Shown: piece after piece, positions 31,111 to 45,200 of the stretch
Layout of the letters: every line of letters begins with the position of its first letter
Position numbering within the stretch: the first letter of the stretch is position 1
Origin: Saccharina japonica
Taxonomy: Eukaryota > Sar > Phaeophyceae > Laminariales > Laminariaceae
Length of the DNA: 64,000 nucleotides
Assembly: GCA_008828725.1 (NCBI GenBank)
Contig: MEHQ01000337.1
Span: forward strand, 118,964-182,963
Direction: 5' to 3'
Notes under the pieces: model-generated
Told to the model about the DNA's origin: nothing
Databases searched by the model: none
Seen by the model: the letters and a program-made list of their open reading frames with translations, nothing else
Translations under genes and position numbers: made by a program

Positions 31111-33248
31111 GTGAGCATTTTTGTTTTTTTTTTCGTGTCATCCAGACAGGCGCGTTTTAGGCTATATTTTTCGAACGCCATTATACTCCTCCTTCCCAGA
31201 GCCCATACAGATGGGGAGGGTATACTAAAGCAAAACCAAGTGAACCTAAAATTGAACGAACGTGTAACTATGTAATATTGGTCTTGATGATGTCGGGGCA
31301 TTTCTAGGTCAAATAATACACGTTGTTCCAATTTCCTCTACGTAAAGTAATGTTTTCGATTCGTACAGAAATCTCAACGCTCCGACTTGTTTCTCGATTC
31401 GGCCTTTCCTATAGGAGGAGGGGTGCCGTCCGGGGTTCCGATCTGCGTGTTGCCCTGTGTGGATTGCTGCTTCTTACGGAACGACCTGAAGTCACTATCT
31501 ACCATGTTGAAGCACATAACATCTGCCGCTAATACTTGCTTCCCGTTGGACACGGTGTCCTCTTTTGTCGTACGTAGCAGAGTGCGTGTCCGATCAGTCT
31601 ATCTCACCATGTACGGCTACCGTATTTAAGAAAACAATCTGACCCTGCTGCTAATATACCAGGTACCTGGGGTACACGCTTATTCCACGCCTACTATGAA
31701 CCCTGTTTAAGAACACCCTGATCCTGCTGCTACGATACACGCTTCTTCCACGCCGACTTTTATCATACCCTGATATGCGCACTCTCAGCGGAACCTGGGC
31801 ACATAATAAGCCGCCGGCAGGGCATGCCAATGTAACGCTGATTCCACGCCATCCCTTGTTTTTCCACTTTTTGTTTGCCATTTTGTTCTCCCTCTTTCAG
31901 TACATAAATGAATTTAATCAATTAACCCACACTGCAGTCAACTAATAGTATATACGAGTATAGCAAAACGAGTAGTAGGAGCACAGCAGTAGGAGTATAC
32001 ATTGTTTTAGGTAGTAGGTTGTTCGTGGTATGGGGGGGGGTATACATAATAAATTTAGCGAAAGAGGGAAAATAATATATTGTTCTCCCCCTTTTGCTAA
32101 ATTAATTAATCCACACTACTGTACAGTAGTAGCCCGAATATTACGGGGGACCATCGTAAATACTAGTAAATAGAACCTACGGTAAACACAAAAACCTACC
32201 TGGTACATATGTACCTATTTTTACCAACAATATTTGGTCCTATTTACTAGTGTTTACTATGGTCCCCCGAAATAGGTAATTATCCAAGTTCATCCAACCC
32301 CATCCACACTATTAATAATATGACTTGTATGTGTCACCTATTATACCAGTCTGGTGGTTCCGCCGTGACAGCGTACATAGTAGTGTGTTGTCCATGGACA
32401 TTGCCGGGGGCGATTACGGGGGACCATAAGTAGTAAATAGGACCAATAGTACACACAAAAACCTTTACACTAGCGGCCCTCTCATAAGAAAGTGCCCCAC
32501 AAGAAACTCAGCCTAAACATTACGAAGGAAATAAGAAAATCGACAGCTATTATACTGAAGTTAGTGTGGGACAAACCCCTTTCTAAAATAAGAAAGTCAG
32601 CCTAAGCCCGATTTCTGGTTTCTTATGAGCGGGCCGGTACTGTACATTTACCTCTCTTTACTAACAATACTTGGTCCTATTTACTGTGGTCCGGAGTAAT
32701 AATAGTCGATATTTCCGGGCTGGGTTTGTGGGGTTGCCGTTTGGGGTGGGATCAGGTCGTCGTCTGGCCAGGGTGACGGGCGGAGTGAGGCACGCTTGGC
32801 TTTCGTGGTGTACTTCAAAGTATCTCTATGTGTCGTAGTGGTACCTGCATGCCTTGATATGCGTATGATACCCGATTTATATTTGGGCAGCATGTAGTGG
32901 AAAACTATAGATGCTCGTCGTACTGTAGTGATGCTGTAGTGAAGCACGAGTCGGTGTATGCATCGTCTTTGCTGAAGGTTACGATCATAACAGGGAGCCA
33001 AGTACTGTACTCAGGAGCCGAACACCTGGGTGAAGTTAGCTTCACGCTGCGGGTATCCCGCAAGGAAGCGGGCACCCCGCAACAAGGAACTCATTGTTTT
33101 GGTTGTATAGCAGCACTACCTGCTAGACCACCCAATCAGCTGGTTTAGGCGGTAGAACTATCTACGCTACAAAAACAAATGTTTTAGAGTTCGTGAAACT
33201 CGCCGGATTCCGTACCAGTGATGTCCGGGGCTCTCCCAGATCGGCAAA

Positions 33249-33286
<38 letters not shown>

Positions 33287-36200
33287 GTGGTGTCTAGAAG
33301 AGGCATGCTATCGTAGCCATTCGTGTTGTCTCCAGCGCGCACACGCTCGAAACAAACAAATTTCGAAGTCGACGAAATCCGACACATCCTTTGTTGGTCA
33401 TATAGCACAACCTGCTTTATCACTCAGCTGTCAGCGCTGACTGAGGAGTGGTCGAGCAGGTAGTGCTGAGGAACCAACAAAATCTATGTTTTGGAGTTCG
33501 TGGAACTCACCAAGTGCATACCAGTGGTCTCCGGGGCCCTCCCCTCGCCAAACGTTGCCTCTGGTGTCAAAAGGCACACATCCGTATTGTCTCCAGCGCG
33601 CACACTCGAAAATAGCAAATTAGGAAGTCGGCGAGAGTCAAACTCCCGACCCACCGTTGGGGAATCGATCCATCCAGCACATTCATCAGGCCGAAGTAGA
33701 GATACAACAGGCCTGATCAGATTGGCCTGCATTGTTATGGTGTCCGAGCGATTTATCTCGCTTTAAAAGGCCGGTTTCGGCCTTATCCTGAGCGATAGTT
33801 CCCGCTCTAAGACCGGTTTCCGCCGTATTATCCTCGGTTTCGGCCTTATCCTGAGCGATAGTTCCCGCTCTAAGACCGGTTTCGGCCGTATTATCCTCGA
33901 GTGAAGGCACTTATTTGGGGCCTTAAACAGGATAGTGAAAAGGTAGCAATACGTCTGGTTCAACTGCCTTATCCCATGCTGTAGTATTACCGAAGTAAAA
34001 ATGACCAGATAAGATGTTGTCAGTAAAAACAGGAAAATATAACAGTTTGTTCTGTGTACCACAAGTCCTATGCACTATTGTCCCCTGTAATAGACGTGGG
34101 GTGTGTCTTGCTGGTGGGTCCATGATGTATGCGCGTCAATACGTACCATATATAATACAGGTGCATATACATGCCACAAAATCCGTTCGCGTAAATATAA
34201 ATATCGTTGGATGACCTTTGACTGTGTCTGTTGCATATCCGCCTGGAGGGGTGTCTCAACGATATGTATGTGCATATTATGGTGCTCGGTGTATGCGACA
34301 CAGGTCAGGGGCACACCACCACTTCCGTATTACTAGCACACACTGCTGGCGATGCATGTGCTACGGTAGAGGTGCACCTGCATACAGGGCACTTTCTGAG
34401 GGTGGACGGCCACTTGAGATGCTCTGTACCACACCCAATAACTGATTCTAAAGGAAAGTAAAGAAGTGCTACCCGGCGAGTAATCCCATCCCAATATTGC
34501 CTACTACGTAATCATCAAACGAAACAAATTCAACACAATAATAATGATGAACTTCCCACGACTCTGGGTGAAGGAGCCCCTTCGGTCATGATGAAACGCG
34601 AGTATTTGAGGGACGAAATGTGCCTCTTTAGAGGCACTTTTCGTGACGAACAAGGCGTCTGATCGATATGCCTCTTGAGACACAAATGTTGACCATAATC
34701 TCGGCTCTTCGCGACTACTCATTGGGAAACAATCTGAGCATTGGGGCTGGAGCTATGCCGTTTTCCGTAAGGGGTACTGATATGGTGTTGTTATGCCATA
34801 AATAGTATTGCTGCTGTAAAAAAAACGAAAAATATGTATTTTTCAACTCTCAAGTACTCGTGTTTCATCATGACCGAAGGGGCCCCTTAAGGAGCCCCGT
34901 CGTGCAGAAATGTTTTCAGCCCAAAATTGCTAGTACCATGATCGTAGCACGCGTCTGACAACGGGCTTTACTCTCCTAGACACACAGCAAAAATCACACG
35001 GTCAATACACCCCACTCGAATATGAGGCATGGGCGAACACTGCTACAACTACGTACAGGAGTCAACGCCGAGGGAGCTACTGTATTATGGCAAGTTTCAC
35101 GGGGTAATTTCGTTCCCTCGTTTTTTCCGACGGACATCGTGCGCCTTAGCGAAAGAATGTCCAACACTTATTTTTTATTTCGTTTTTTTGGAAACCACCC
35201 AAAACGTTCCCGGACCTGGGCGCTCTAATCGGAACCTGTGGACATTACATTATCCTGAGCCGCTGGCAGGGAGGGAGGGCATACCAACAACACCAGCGCT
35301 GATGCCACGCGTCCGGTGTCGAAATGCCTTTATCTCGACTGCACTCATTGCTCAACACACCACTGGGCAGGGAAAGACGCACGCACCCTCATACGAGCAA
35401 ACAAAAAATGAATAATGACACACACAAATGCCCCGCGGGTCGTTTCAGCATCGTTTTTCCACTCTTCTTGATTTCCCATTCATCAAGTACATACACCGGG
35501 GAATTAAATTTGCCGCTCGCAAGGCCTATGTATGCTGTAAAGAGAAAGGTTAACCCCATGCCACATACCCTTTTCGCTACATTTTAACTGATGTGTGTGT
35601 GTCGTGCCTGTGCCTGTGGTACCGATGTCAGTCAGTGGTCCAGATTGGAGGGTTCACATCAGTTAGGTTGGGATAAGGTTGCCGCCGGGCCAGAGTGCTA
35701 AGCGGGATGATAGTTATCATGTCGAGAGCAGCGTTCAATTTACGCCGATATGACGAGTGGAGAGTAGACATGTGCATGGCATTGATACGTACGGTTCTCC
35801 CCCTTCGCTAAAATAATGAATTTTCCATTATCCAACAAACACAAACTCTCCCCCTTTAGCTAAATTATGTATATATATACGCTTACAGAACTGTAAATTG
35901 ACAGCGATACCAATACACGTACATACGCAGTCACGAGCAGGTAGGTATACAAACCTCTGTGTAGGGGGGAACAGGTAAAACATATTGCTACGATGTCGGC
36001 ATCGATCGGCCAAGCGAGGCAATACCACGCTGCTGGGGTAAAGTAATAACAGCGTGTCGTGAAAACGGCAACAAGTTTGGTGACATACACCCTGTACGAT
36101 GCCATGCGAAGCGCATTCTTAGAGTTTGATTTGTTGAAAAGAAAAACATAAAAAGCGGCTGATGAGACTACACTTTTGACTTGTAGTAGTTGTCGTTTGA

Positions 36201-39200
36201 TTATTAAAGGGGACCATAGGAAATAGGATCAAATACGTTGATAGGAAACATAGTTCAGTGTATGCCTAGTAGGTTTATTCGTGTGTAACGTATTAATAGT
36301 AAGTCCTATGTATTTGCTGAATAGGATAAAATAGTGTTATTAAAAGGTGCGTGCTACGATAGAGATAGCATTTTTTTGCTGGATTGATTTCTAAATGATC
36401 AAGCTCCTTAATCCACGGTCGGCGGACTATCATTATTTCGTGGAATCTTGTTCCTTGTATGCTTCGGCCATGGAATTATTCATCGGATATACGTATACTG
36501 TAGAACTTTTACTTTCCTCCAAAATCAGTTTGGGGTGATGTAAGGGTGATGTATATACAGCTTTTCGAATAAGGAGCGACGGGAAAAACATGTCGCACCT
36601 CTATCGTAGCATGCGTCGAAATAGTAATATATACCAGGTAGGCACAGGTTTGTGTGTGTACCGTTGGTCATATTTGCTGAATAGGACAAAATATCGGTAT
36701 TGATAGTAAAGATAGCTAAAAAAAATGCAAGGCAAGAACCGTAGTGGGGGAGGAGGGAGAAGAGCCTACTTTGTGACCCCGGATCTGAGTTACGACTAGG
36801 AAGGAGAGAGAAAGGAAGGGCGAATATAATAGAAAAAAGAAAATAAAAAAAGGTTAATATATATGGTAGGTTTTTTGTGTACCGTAGGTTCTATTTTCTA
36901 TGGTCCCCCCGGAGTGGAGGGCCTTGAAGACGTCCGCCATCTTCGGTAGGGGCGCGCGAAAAAAACAACAACACGCCGACGCGTGCTACGGTAGAGGTAG
37001 CCCTTTGTGGCTGCATCGTTTTCGGAACAATCGGGCTTCTTAACCCAAATTCGTCGGACTTTCCTTTTTGTGACGAATAATGTTTCAGAGTATACCTCGG
37101 TCATGAGATTTCGCATCCGGCTGCACTTCTTATTTTCCTCCAGAGTCATTGTTTTCGATGAGGTATGACGCTCCTCAAGTGGGGAGCTCAGGAATAACAT
37201 GGTGCACCTCTATGGTAGCGTGCGTCCGCCGTACATTGTGTCCCTCTAGACAGGGGGGCGAGGCGGGGTGGGGGGTTCTCTAAAACAAAATATAAATGTA
37301 AACCCGAAAACAGTTAATATAATAAGCCGTTGTTTGTGTCGTCCCGTGTGATCACACAACGCTCCGGTTTTGGTTTACGCCGACTCGGCCCCCTGCCATC
37401 TGGATGGAGGTGTGGTGCGTTGTGTTCTCGTTTTTCAGGGGCGCCCTTGGCTATAGCCCCTACAGCAGCAGTAGTGCTTCTGAGACTCGATTCATTATGA
37501 TGAGATCTCTTGTCCTCGTCCATAAACCGACGAGACGTAAATCAAGAAGACAGATATTCAGATATGCTTCTGAGACTTAATTCATTAGTGTGAGATATCT
37601 TCCTCGCTCATAAACCGACGAGACATAAATCAAGAAGAATATATGTGTTCAGCTGTGCTTCTGAGACTCAATTCATTATCATGATGAGATATCGTTTTCG
37701 CCCATAGACCGACGAATCATGAATAAAAAAGATGGTAGATGTTCAGATGTGTGCTATGATAGAGGTACTGTACCTTGTTTTGGTTGAAACCTTTCTGAGC
37801 GATCGAGTTCCTTAACCCATTCAGAACCGAAAAACAATGTCCCACACTAATTCCAAGTCGTTTGTCCCCAAATTAATGAGGCCAGTTCTTAAAGGGTTCA
37901 CCCAAACTCGTCGGACTTTCACTCCTATTTATTTTGTGTTGCAATATTGCTCGATGTATTATTATGCCATACATATGTAGTTACTGGTAAGTCTTTTTTA
38001 TGTATTTATTTATTTGTTTATATTTGTCTAAGAATACCTGGTACTATTAACAGCTATGCACGGCATTGTGCTGATCGAGGAACGGCGCACCTAAGTCCAA
38101 TCTAATATACATGGCTTATCTTGGCTCAACGTGGACATCACAATAAGCCGCGGACCTTATACCCCAAAATGGAAATCATTATCAGTTAGTTACTGCTGTC
38201 GTCGAGTACGCTATGGCGCTCTGATCCGGGATATAAGGACCGTTTGTACATTGACATGTAGTTGAAATTGTGCTCTTACCAGAGTGGTATACTCGCAAAC
38301 GGGGTATTTTGTTTATATCTTTACCTTGTACCTGGTACTACAGCAGTACAGCAGTGGAACGTATTAATCAGGACCTAGTTTGCTTTGTACCAGTAGGCTT
38401 TAGCGTGTATCGTAGATCTTCAGTGATATTAATATCATGTCTGTATGAAATATCATCGTGTTGCGTAACCAAAGGAAACACACACGGTAACGAAAAGGTT
38501 GAGGGTATACAGTAGACTGTTGATTGATGATTGATGATTACTACTGGTGCATAGTTATTGCGCGATCGAAGGACCACAATGTGGTGTCCCCGAGTGTTTT
38601 CTGTAGTATCATACTACGAAAATACATATATATTTACTCATACGTAAGTAGTTATCCTTGTCAATCCAAAATCCATATGTATGACTGAGTAAATGTGTAC
38701 CATGGTACACTTTAACTCGGTGGCGTTTATTGGCAGTACGACATGCACAAAGAGCAAAAACAAGAAAAAATGTAACAAACAGTGACAAGCACGGCCCGGG
38801 TAATAAAATTTCGAATTCTAATAATCACGCCAAAGCACATACTATATATACACATATACTATTTAATAGTTGTTTGTATATTTGATATTCACATGAACGT
38901 CCCCGGCTGATTGCTATTTATTGTATACACATGCATATAATATGTATTCAGAATCTTCGTTACCCCGTCCTATACTGTAGCAAGCAAGGCGCCGACGATC
39001 GACTAAAACATACATTCCCGTAATGTTCTTGTAATACAGTCAGTATACGTACAAGGTATATACTACAGTACGTACGAGTTGGTGTGGGGATTTGCCGTAA
39101 TCGTATCCGGTGTCAGCGACCCCTGAAGCGGACTTTTGTTTTTCATGGAAAATGTTGTGGCCCGAGACAACGAAGAGGTAAGGGCGACTTCGCTGAAAAC

Positions 39201-42200
39201 ACAAAACAAACAAAACTCGGGGAAACCAGCCCCAGAAGCTTTCTTCCTCGAAACAGTGCTCTGTTCACGACGCATGCTACGGTAGAGGTTGCACCTGCAT
39301 ACAGGCCATTTTCTGAGAGTAGTTATTACGGGGTGGGCTAATGTAGTAAATAGGACCTACGTTACACACTGGAACCTATATGTTCACCAATTTTTGCTAA
39401 CAATACTTGGTCCTATTTGTTCGTCACAACCGTTGGTCGTACGTTCGTCATAAGTCGCACCCATGTCTGATGTGTCTGATCGTGCGAATACGTACGTGTG
39501 ATTTGTGTAACTGGAATATGCGACGGGATTTGGTTGGGACGGAGGGGTGAAGCCCCTTCCGTTCAGTTCTTCTTTATGGTGGTTTCTAATATACACCTTG
39601 GATAACATCTTCTCTCTCGCCTCATGGCAACCTCCGGAGTGTTCTCCAACTGCACCTCGTAACCGAGACAACCCCTTGCACGAATTGATCGATTACTATT
39701 TACTATGGCCGTCCGTAATAGTCACTTGGGGAGCTCCATACCCCACCAAAAACCTGATTCTGGGGGGGAAAAAAAGCGCTACCTGATGAATAGGTCCATA
39801 GCCTAACGATACAACGAAAACATTGGCAACAAGAAAAAAACATCGAATTCTGACGATTTTGGGTTAAGAAGGGCCCGTCAACCCGAAGCGTTTCGGCCGA
39901 AAAGTGCTACCTCTATATCGTAGCACGCGTCTCACGACGACCCTCTCGCCACCAGCTCGTGTGCAGCACGCTTCCCCACGGCAGCGTGTGTATCGCTCGA
40001 TCAATAACCCAGCGACGTCGGGTCTGAGCAGCAAATTCGAGAACGAAATAACTACTGTAAGAAAACAACGTTCAACGCTTGGGGATGCTGGCACCATTCT
40101 TGGGGGAGTAGTCGCGTTGCTACGATAATAGAGGTAGGTATCACTTTTCGGATGACACGTTTTCTGCCCGACGGGGCCCCTTAACCCAGAGTGGTCGGAA
40201 GTTCAGTGTTGTGCTGAAATGTGCTTTATTTGATGATTAGGCAATAAATAGTGGGATGGGATTACTCACCGGGTAACACTTTTACTTTTCTTCAAAGGCG
40301 CGTGCCACGATAGAGGTATACCTTTTTTTGGCTGAAACGTTTTCTGAACGACGGGGCTCCTTAACCCAAAATCGTCGGAACATCAACCATTCTTGTGTGG
40401 CATTTTTTTTGTTTTCCTTGTAGACTTAGGCCTTAGGGCTGCTCATCAGGTATTAATAGCGACTTTGTTTACCTCCGAAATCAGTTTTTTTTTGTTTTTT
40501 GCGGGGTATAGGGGTCCTCAAGTGATCACCGTCAGATGGTTCACCTCTACCGGAGAACGTGTCTAAAGTCCGTTTTTGGGTGTGGTATGGAGCTCCTCAA
40601 GTGACCCCCGCCAAAACATACACGGTGCGCCTCTACCGTAGCATGCACCAGTAGTCGCGACCAAGAGAGGGGAGATGGCCCGTCTAATACCAAACGAAAA
40701 GGGTCTGAGATGGCTCGAGAGTATTCCAAGCCATTTTGTTCGACCTTAGGCGGCTCGTCGGCCGCACCCTTGCTCTTGTGTTACCCCTGACGCCTGCTAC
40801 GATAGAAGTAGCACTTTTTAGCATAAATGTTTTCGGAATAATCGGGCTCCTTAACACCCTAACCCTTCTAGGACTGGAGTCCCGTTTTGGGAACAAATTA
40901 CTTAGAATTAGAGTGGTTTGTCCCCAAAACGGGACTGCAGTCCTAAACGGGCCCACGAATTTGGGGACTAACTACTTGGAATTAGTGCGCGACTTTATTT
41001 CAATTCAGAATGGGTTAATCGAAAACCGCCGGTGCTTCATTCTTGCGTTGACAAATTCTTCATTGTATACTCAGGCCATTCAGTTTTGCATCGGGTGTGG
41101 CACTTTTTTTAGTTTCCTCAGCATCAGGTTTTACTCCTGTTGGTATAGAGCTCCTCACGTAACCAGCCTCAGAAAACCCTGGGGCCCCTCTACAGTACTG
41201 TAGTAGCATATGCGTCTCCTTCGCTTATTATGTTTGAGCTTGCTCGTACATGATGCTAACGCCCCGGGATGGCTGGACATTTAGAGCGATTTAAGCGGCG
41301 GTGGGCAAGCGCGCGGCCCGCCTGTCTGTGTGTTCCCCCCGGAGTGGCATCGTTTGTTCGTCCTGTCTACCAAGGGAGCGCTACTTGTTTTAAGCACACA
41401 GTTTTCCCCGAGGATACCAAATAGAGAGGGGGGAGTTCGTCAGAACATTAAATACAGAATGCGCCCCGAAGATACATCACAATGGTTTTAACCTTTTTTA
41501 CGTCGATTTAGGACGGAGGCGGGTGTACTTGATATTCGTGCATGGTCCTAGCGGTATTACCATTGACCCTCGCAACCCTCGGGATGTCGGGGCGGAGCAT
41601 GTCGAGTTTTCACCGACGATGCGGGCATTGCTAGCACCAACTGCGAAGCGAAACGTGAGGTGTTGGGCGAGTCGCATTAAGGATGAGCTGCATCCGGCTA
41701 AAACACGCCCTTGAGGCTGACTTGTATATAGGCGACAGCCTCCAATGACTTGCATAATGGGTTCGTATCAGCGGCATGTTGTTCGTGTAATGTCTCGTAC
41801 GATATGTGCTACTCCAAACTGTATTGTAGATATTTACCCATTATAGAACCGCTCGAAATCCTTGCTATATTGTATTTTAAATTATGCGTCCCAGTCACCA
41901 CGCACTTGGTCATTGCACCGCGATACTCGTACGTATAATATGGCATACGCACACTTCCAAGTAGCGTGTAGATCGAAAGCATGCTATGGGCTGCTGTGCT
42001 TCTGCTGCTTCAGTAGAAACCCTATCGTATACTCAGCCTATACTAGATGGGCTGCTGTACGACATAGTGTACCATCTCCGTTACTAATATTGATGACGAC
42101 AACAGGCTGCCATTATCTATACCATGATGTAATTGTATTACCTTGGTTCATACCGAACCCATGCGGTTTGTCTTCGGGTTTCGACTTCACTTTTGGGTGA

Positions 42201-45200
42201 GGCGTTGCGCTCCTCGCATGTGGCAGAACCTTGTTCGATAATACCTGTCTCAACGAACAGCCTAGCGATAAGTTACGGTTACATGTTACATACGACGTGT
42301 CACGGAATTAAAGTTACAAGGATCGTCTCGTGGTATCACCCACGAGCAGTCCCACGGGTATGTACGAGTAGGCACTATGCGAGAAGGTTTAGGTATTCGA
42401 CTATGAGTGGTTCTTCCTGGGTTGTGGAGAGTGGGCCCACAGATACAATACTACAGCAGATGCATCCCTGCGATAGCACCCGTCTGACGCAGAAACGCCC
42501 CAATGTCCGCGCTTCTGTCCGCTCACGCGAACAGGTTTCTATGCTGGCTATGTAGCGAGCGCGTTCACGCTCGGCCGTTTCGTAAGCTGTTATGCTTTAG
42601 GTTACATCACAGATTCCGCCGGGAGGAAACCTGTGATCGTCGGGGGGTTGCTGTCGATCACCGTGTGCTCCTTGGCGTTCGGGTTCTCACCTACGTTTGG
42701 TTTCGCCATTGCATCGAGGTGCGCACCAGGGCATCTTGTTCTTGTTCTTGTTCTTGTTCTTGTTCTTGTTCTTGTTCTTGTTCTTGTTCTTGTTCTTGTT
42801 ATTGTTCTTGTTCTTGTTCTTGTTCTTGTTACTGTTTCTGTTATCGTTATATTTCATGCTCTTGTTTCTTTTCTTGTTCTTGTTCTTGTTCTTGTTCTTG
42901 TTATTTTTTTCCTTGTTCCTGTTCTTGTTCCTGCTCATGCTGAAGGTCTTGGTCTATGATGTCTAGAACTTTCACTTAGGGTTGGTATCGCCATTACAAC
43001 CACACGTTTCCCACGTGTAAGCTACTGCGTGTACTGCATCGTATAATATGTTCTCGTTGCGCAGACTCGTTCTCGGCCTGACGAATGGGATGGCCCCAGC
43101 CCTGAGAACCGCGATGCGAGAGGTTTGCGGACAGGAACACGTACTTCAAGGAATGACCTACATCGCTGGTGAGGCCCGCATGGTATCCAGTCCGATTAGA
43201 AACCACGCGTTGGTACGTAGTTGTCATAGATGTCTTTGTACAGCGACATTTCCGTAGCTCGTGCTCGCGAACCATACTGCGTACGGTAGAGTGGGTGTGT
43301 TAGGCCATGTGTGCCGTGGTCCTTACATTGACGGAAGGTGACTTCAACTGCTGGGCAACTGACTCAACGTTGTATTTGCAATCCCATCGTACTTGCACTT
43401 GTTTGTATTGTTTTTCAATCGCATGGGATTAACAATTCCGTTGTATTTCCAATCGCCTTGGTAATAAACTATCCCTGCTGACAGATCGACTGTTCATCGA
43501 CTTGCGCCGACGCGATTTCCTCAACCATTATTTGTTCGTGGAAACAGCAGGATGCACCTCTACCCCGTAGCATATGCATCCAATAATGCTTCATGAAGGG
43601 GTCTCCTTGCGTAAGGAGCTGCACGGCTCACACAAAACAAAAACAGAGTTTGAGAAAATGTATGCGTACCTGATGCATGCTACAGTACAGGACGCCTAAT
43701 AAGAAACAGGAAATATGGTCCAGGCTGGATTTCTTATTTGAGAGAGGGTGTTTTCTACACCAATTTCAATATAAAACTCCCGAATTTATACTTTTTCTTC
43801 AAATATCAGCCTGGCTCTCTTGTTAGCCTGTTTCTTACTAGGTGTCCTGTACTGTATCTACGATAGGGGCGAAAACGACCATTTTCTGTTCTCTGACGCA
43901 GGCTACAGTAGAGGTGCGCCATGTTTTTTTTTACTTCTGGGGGTGGCCACTTGAGGAGCTCCATACCTGCAGTAGTCTAAACACTGAATACAGAGGGAAA
44001 TAAAAGTGATATGTATATCTACCTGATGAACAATACCGCCATATGGCCTATAAGGTATGCAATGGAATCCATTGCAACACACAAGGATGAAACGTCTGAC
44101 GATTGTGGGTTAAGAAACCCGATCATTCAGAATCTGTTCGGCTAAAATAAAGGTACAGTACCTCTATTATCGTAGCACGAACGAGTGTCCTGGGGGGTTT
44201 CCATCACTTGATTGTATAGTATTGGGGTTATGTTTCCCATCAGCCCGAAAGTCTGACCTCGTGAAGCCTGCAAGCGAGGCCCGATGAACAACGTCGTTAC
44301 GCGTCCTACGATAAAGGTATACCTTTTTTTGGCTGAAACGTTTTATTGACGACGGGGCACGTTAACCCACAATTGGAATTATCGGAAATTCATTATTGTT
44401 GTGTTCCACTCATTTTCAAATGTATGCTTTGACCCCATGCGATTGTTCATCAGGTAAAATGTTTAGCTTGATCTGAATTCAGTTTGTTTGGGTGGGGGGT
44501 GCATGCTACGATAGAGGCGCACCATGTTTTTTTCTGAGCTCCTAACTTAAGGAGCGCCACGTACATTACCGAAAAAATGATTTTGTGAAGAAAATAGAAG
44601 TGCTGCCGGATGCGAAATCTCATGACCGAAGTATAGTCTGAAACATTATTCGTCACAAGAATGAAAGTCTGACGAATTTGGGTTAAGGAGCCCGATCGTT
44701 CAGAAATTGATTCAGCCAAACGTGCTACCTCTACCGCAGCACGCGTCGGGGCATATGGAGTTCTTCACGTGGCAACCCTCAGGCACATCATGGTGCGCCT
44801 CTACCGCAGCATGCTTCTCATCGGACGTTTTTTTACCCCCAAAAACTTTATCCCTGCCGTAGCTCGTCAGCAAGGACGCTTGCTACGAGAGAGGTAGCAC
44901 TTTCCGGCTGAGACGGTATATCTGAACGATAAGCCCCCTTTGCTCAAAAGCGTCTGGCGTCTACTCTTGTGTCGAAAATATGTTTCCGAATATACTTACT
45001 ATTATTAGTATGGGTCGTGAGATTGTTCATCGGGCGTCGCTTTTATTTTCCTCCAAAAATCTACTTACTATTAGTGTGGAGCTCTTCAAAAGTGATGAGC
45101 TCGGAAAAAAAACATGGTGCACCTCTATCGTAGCATGCGTCTAAAGATCCTATAGTACCACGGGTCACCTGAAGATTAATTTCCATGGGGCGTTGGGAAA

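Larger units (their letters stand above)
31111..42534 (+). other. Intron 1 of the transporter gene (11.4 kb)
   Basis: It holds no exon I can support. It is a mosaic of family A and C MITEs, short tandem repeats (33,250-33,899 and 37,475-37,750), a SINE-like piece at 41,510-41,620 and AT-rich spacer. The stretches 31,111-32,130, 35,000-36,340, 38,000-39,260 and 41,620-42,530 show nothing recognisable. Confidence 0.8.

Noticed and set aside
31323..31629. Extra transporter exon in intron 1
   Set aside because: Frames there have no transmembrane pattern, and the phase-1 donor of exon 1 joins cleanly to 42,535 with the expected family sequence.
42503..42966. Cys-Ser, Leu-Val and Asn-Lys repeat proteins on both strands
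   Set aside because: They are translations of the (TTGTTC)n microsatellite. Only the exon 2 part (42,535-42,718) is coding.
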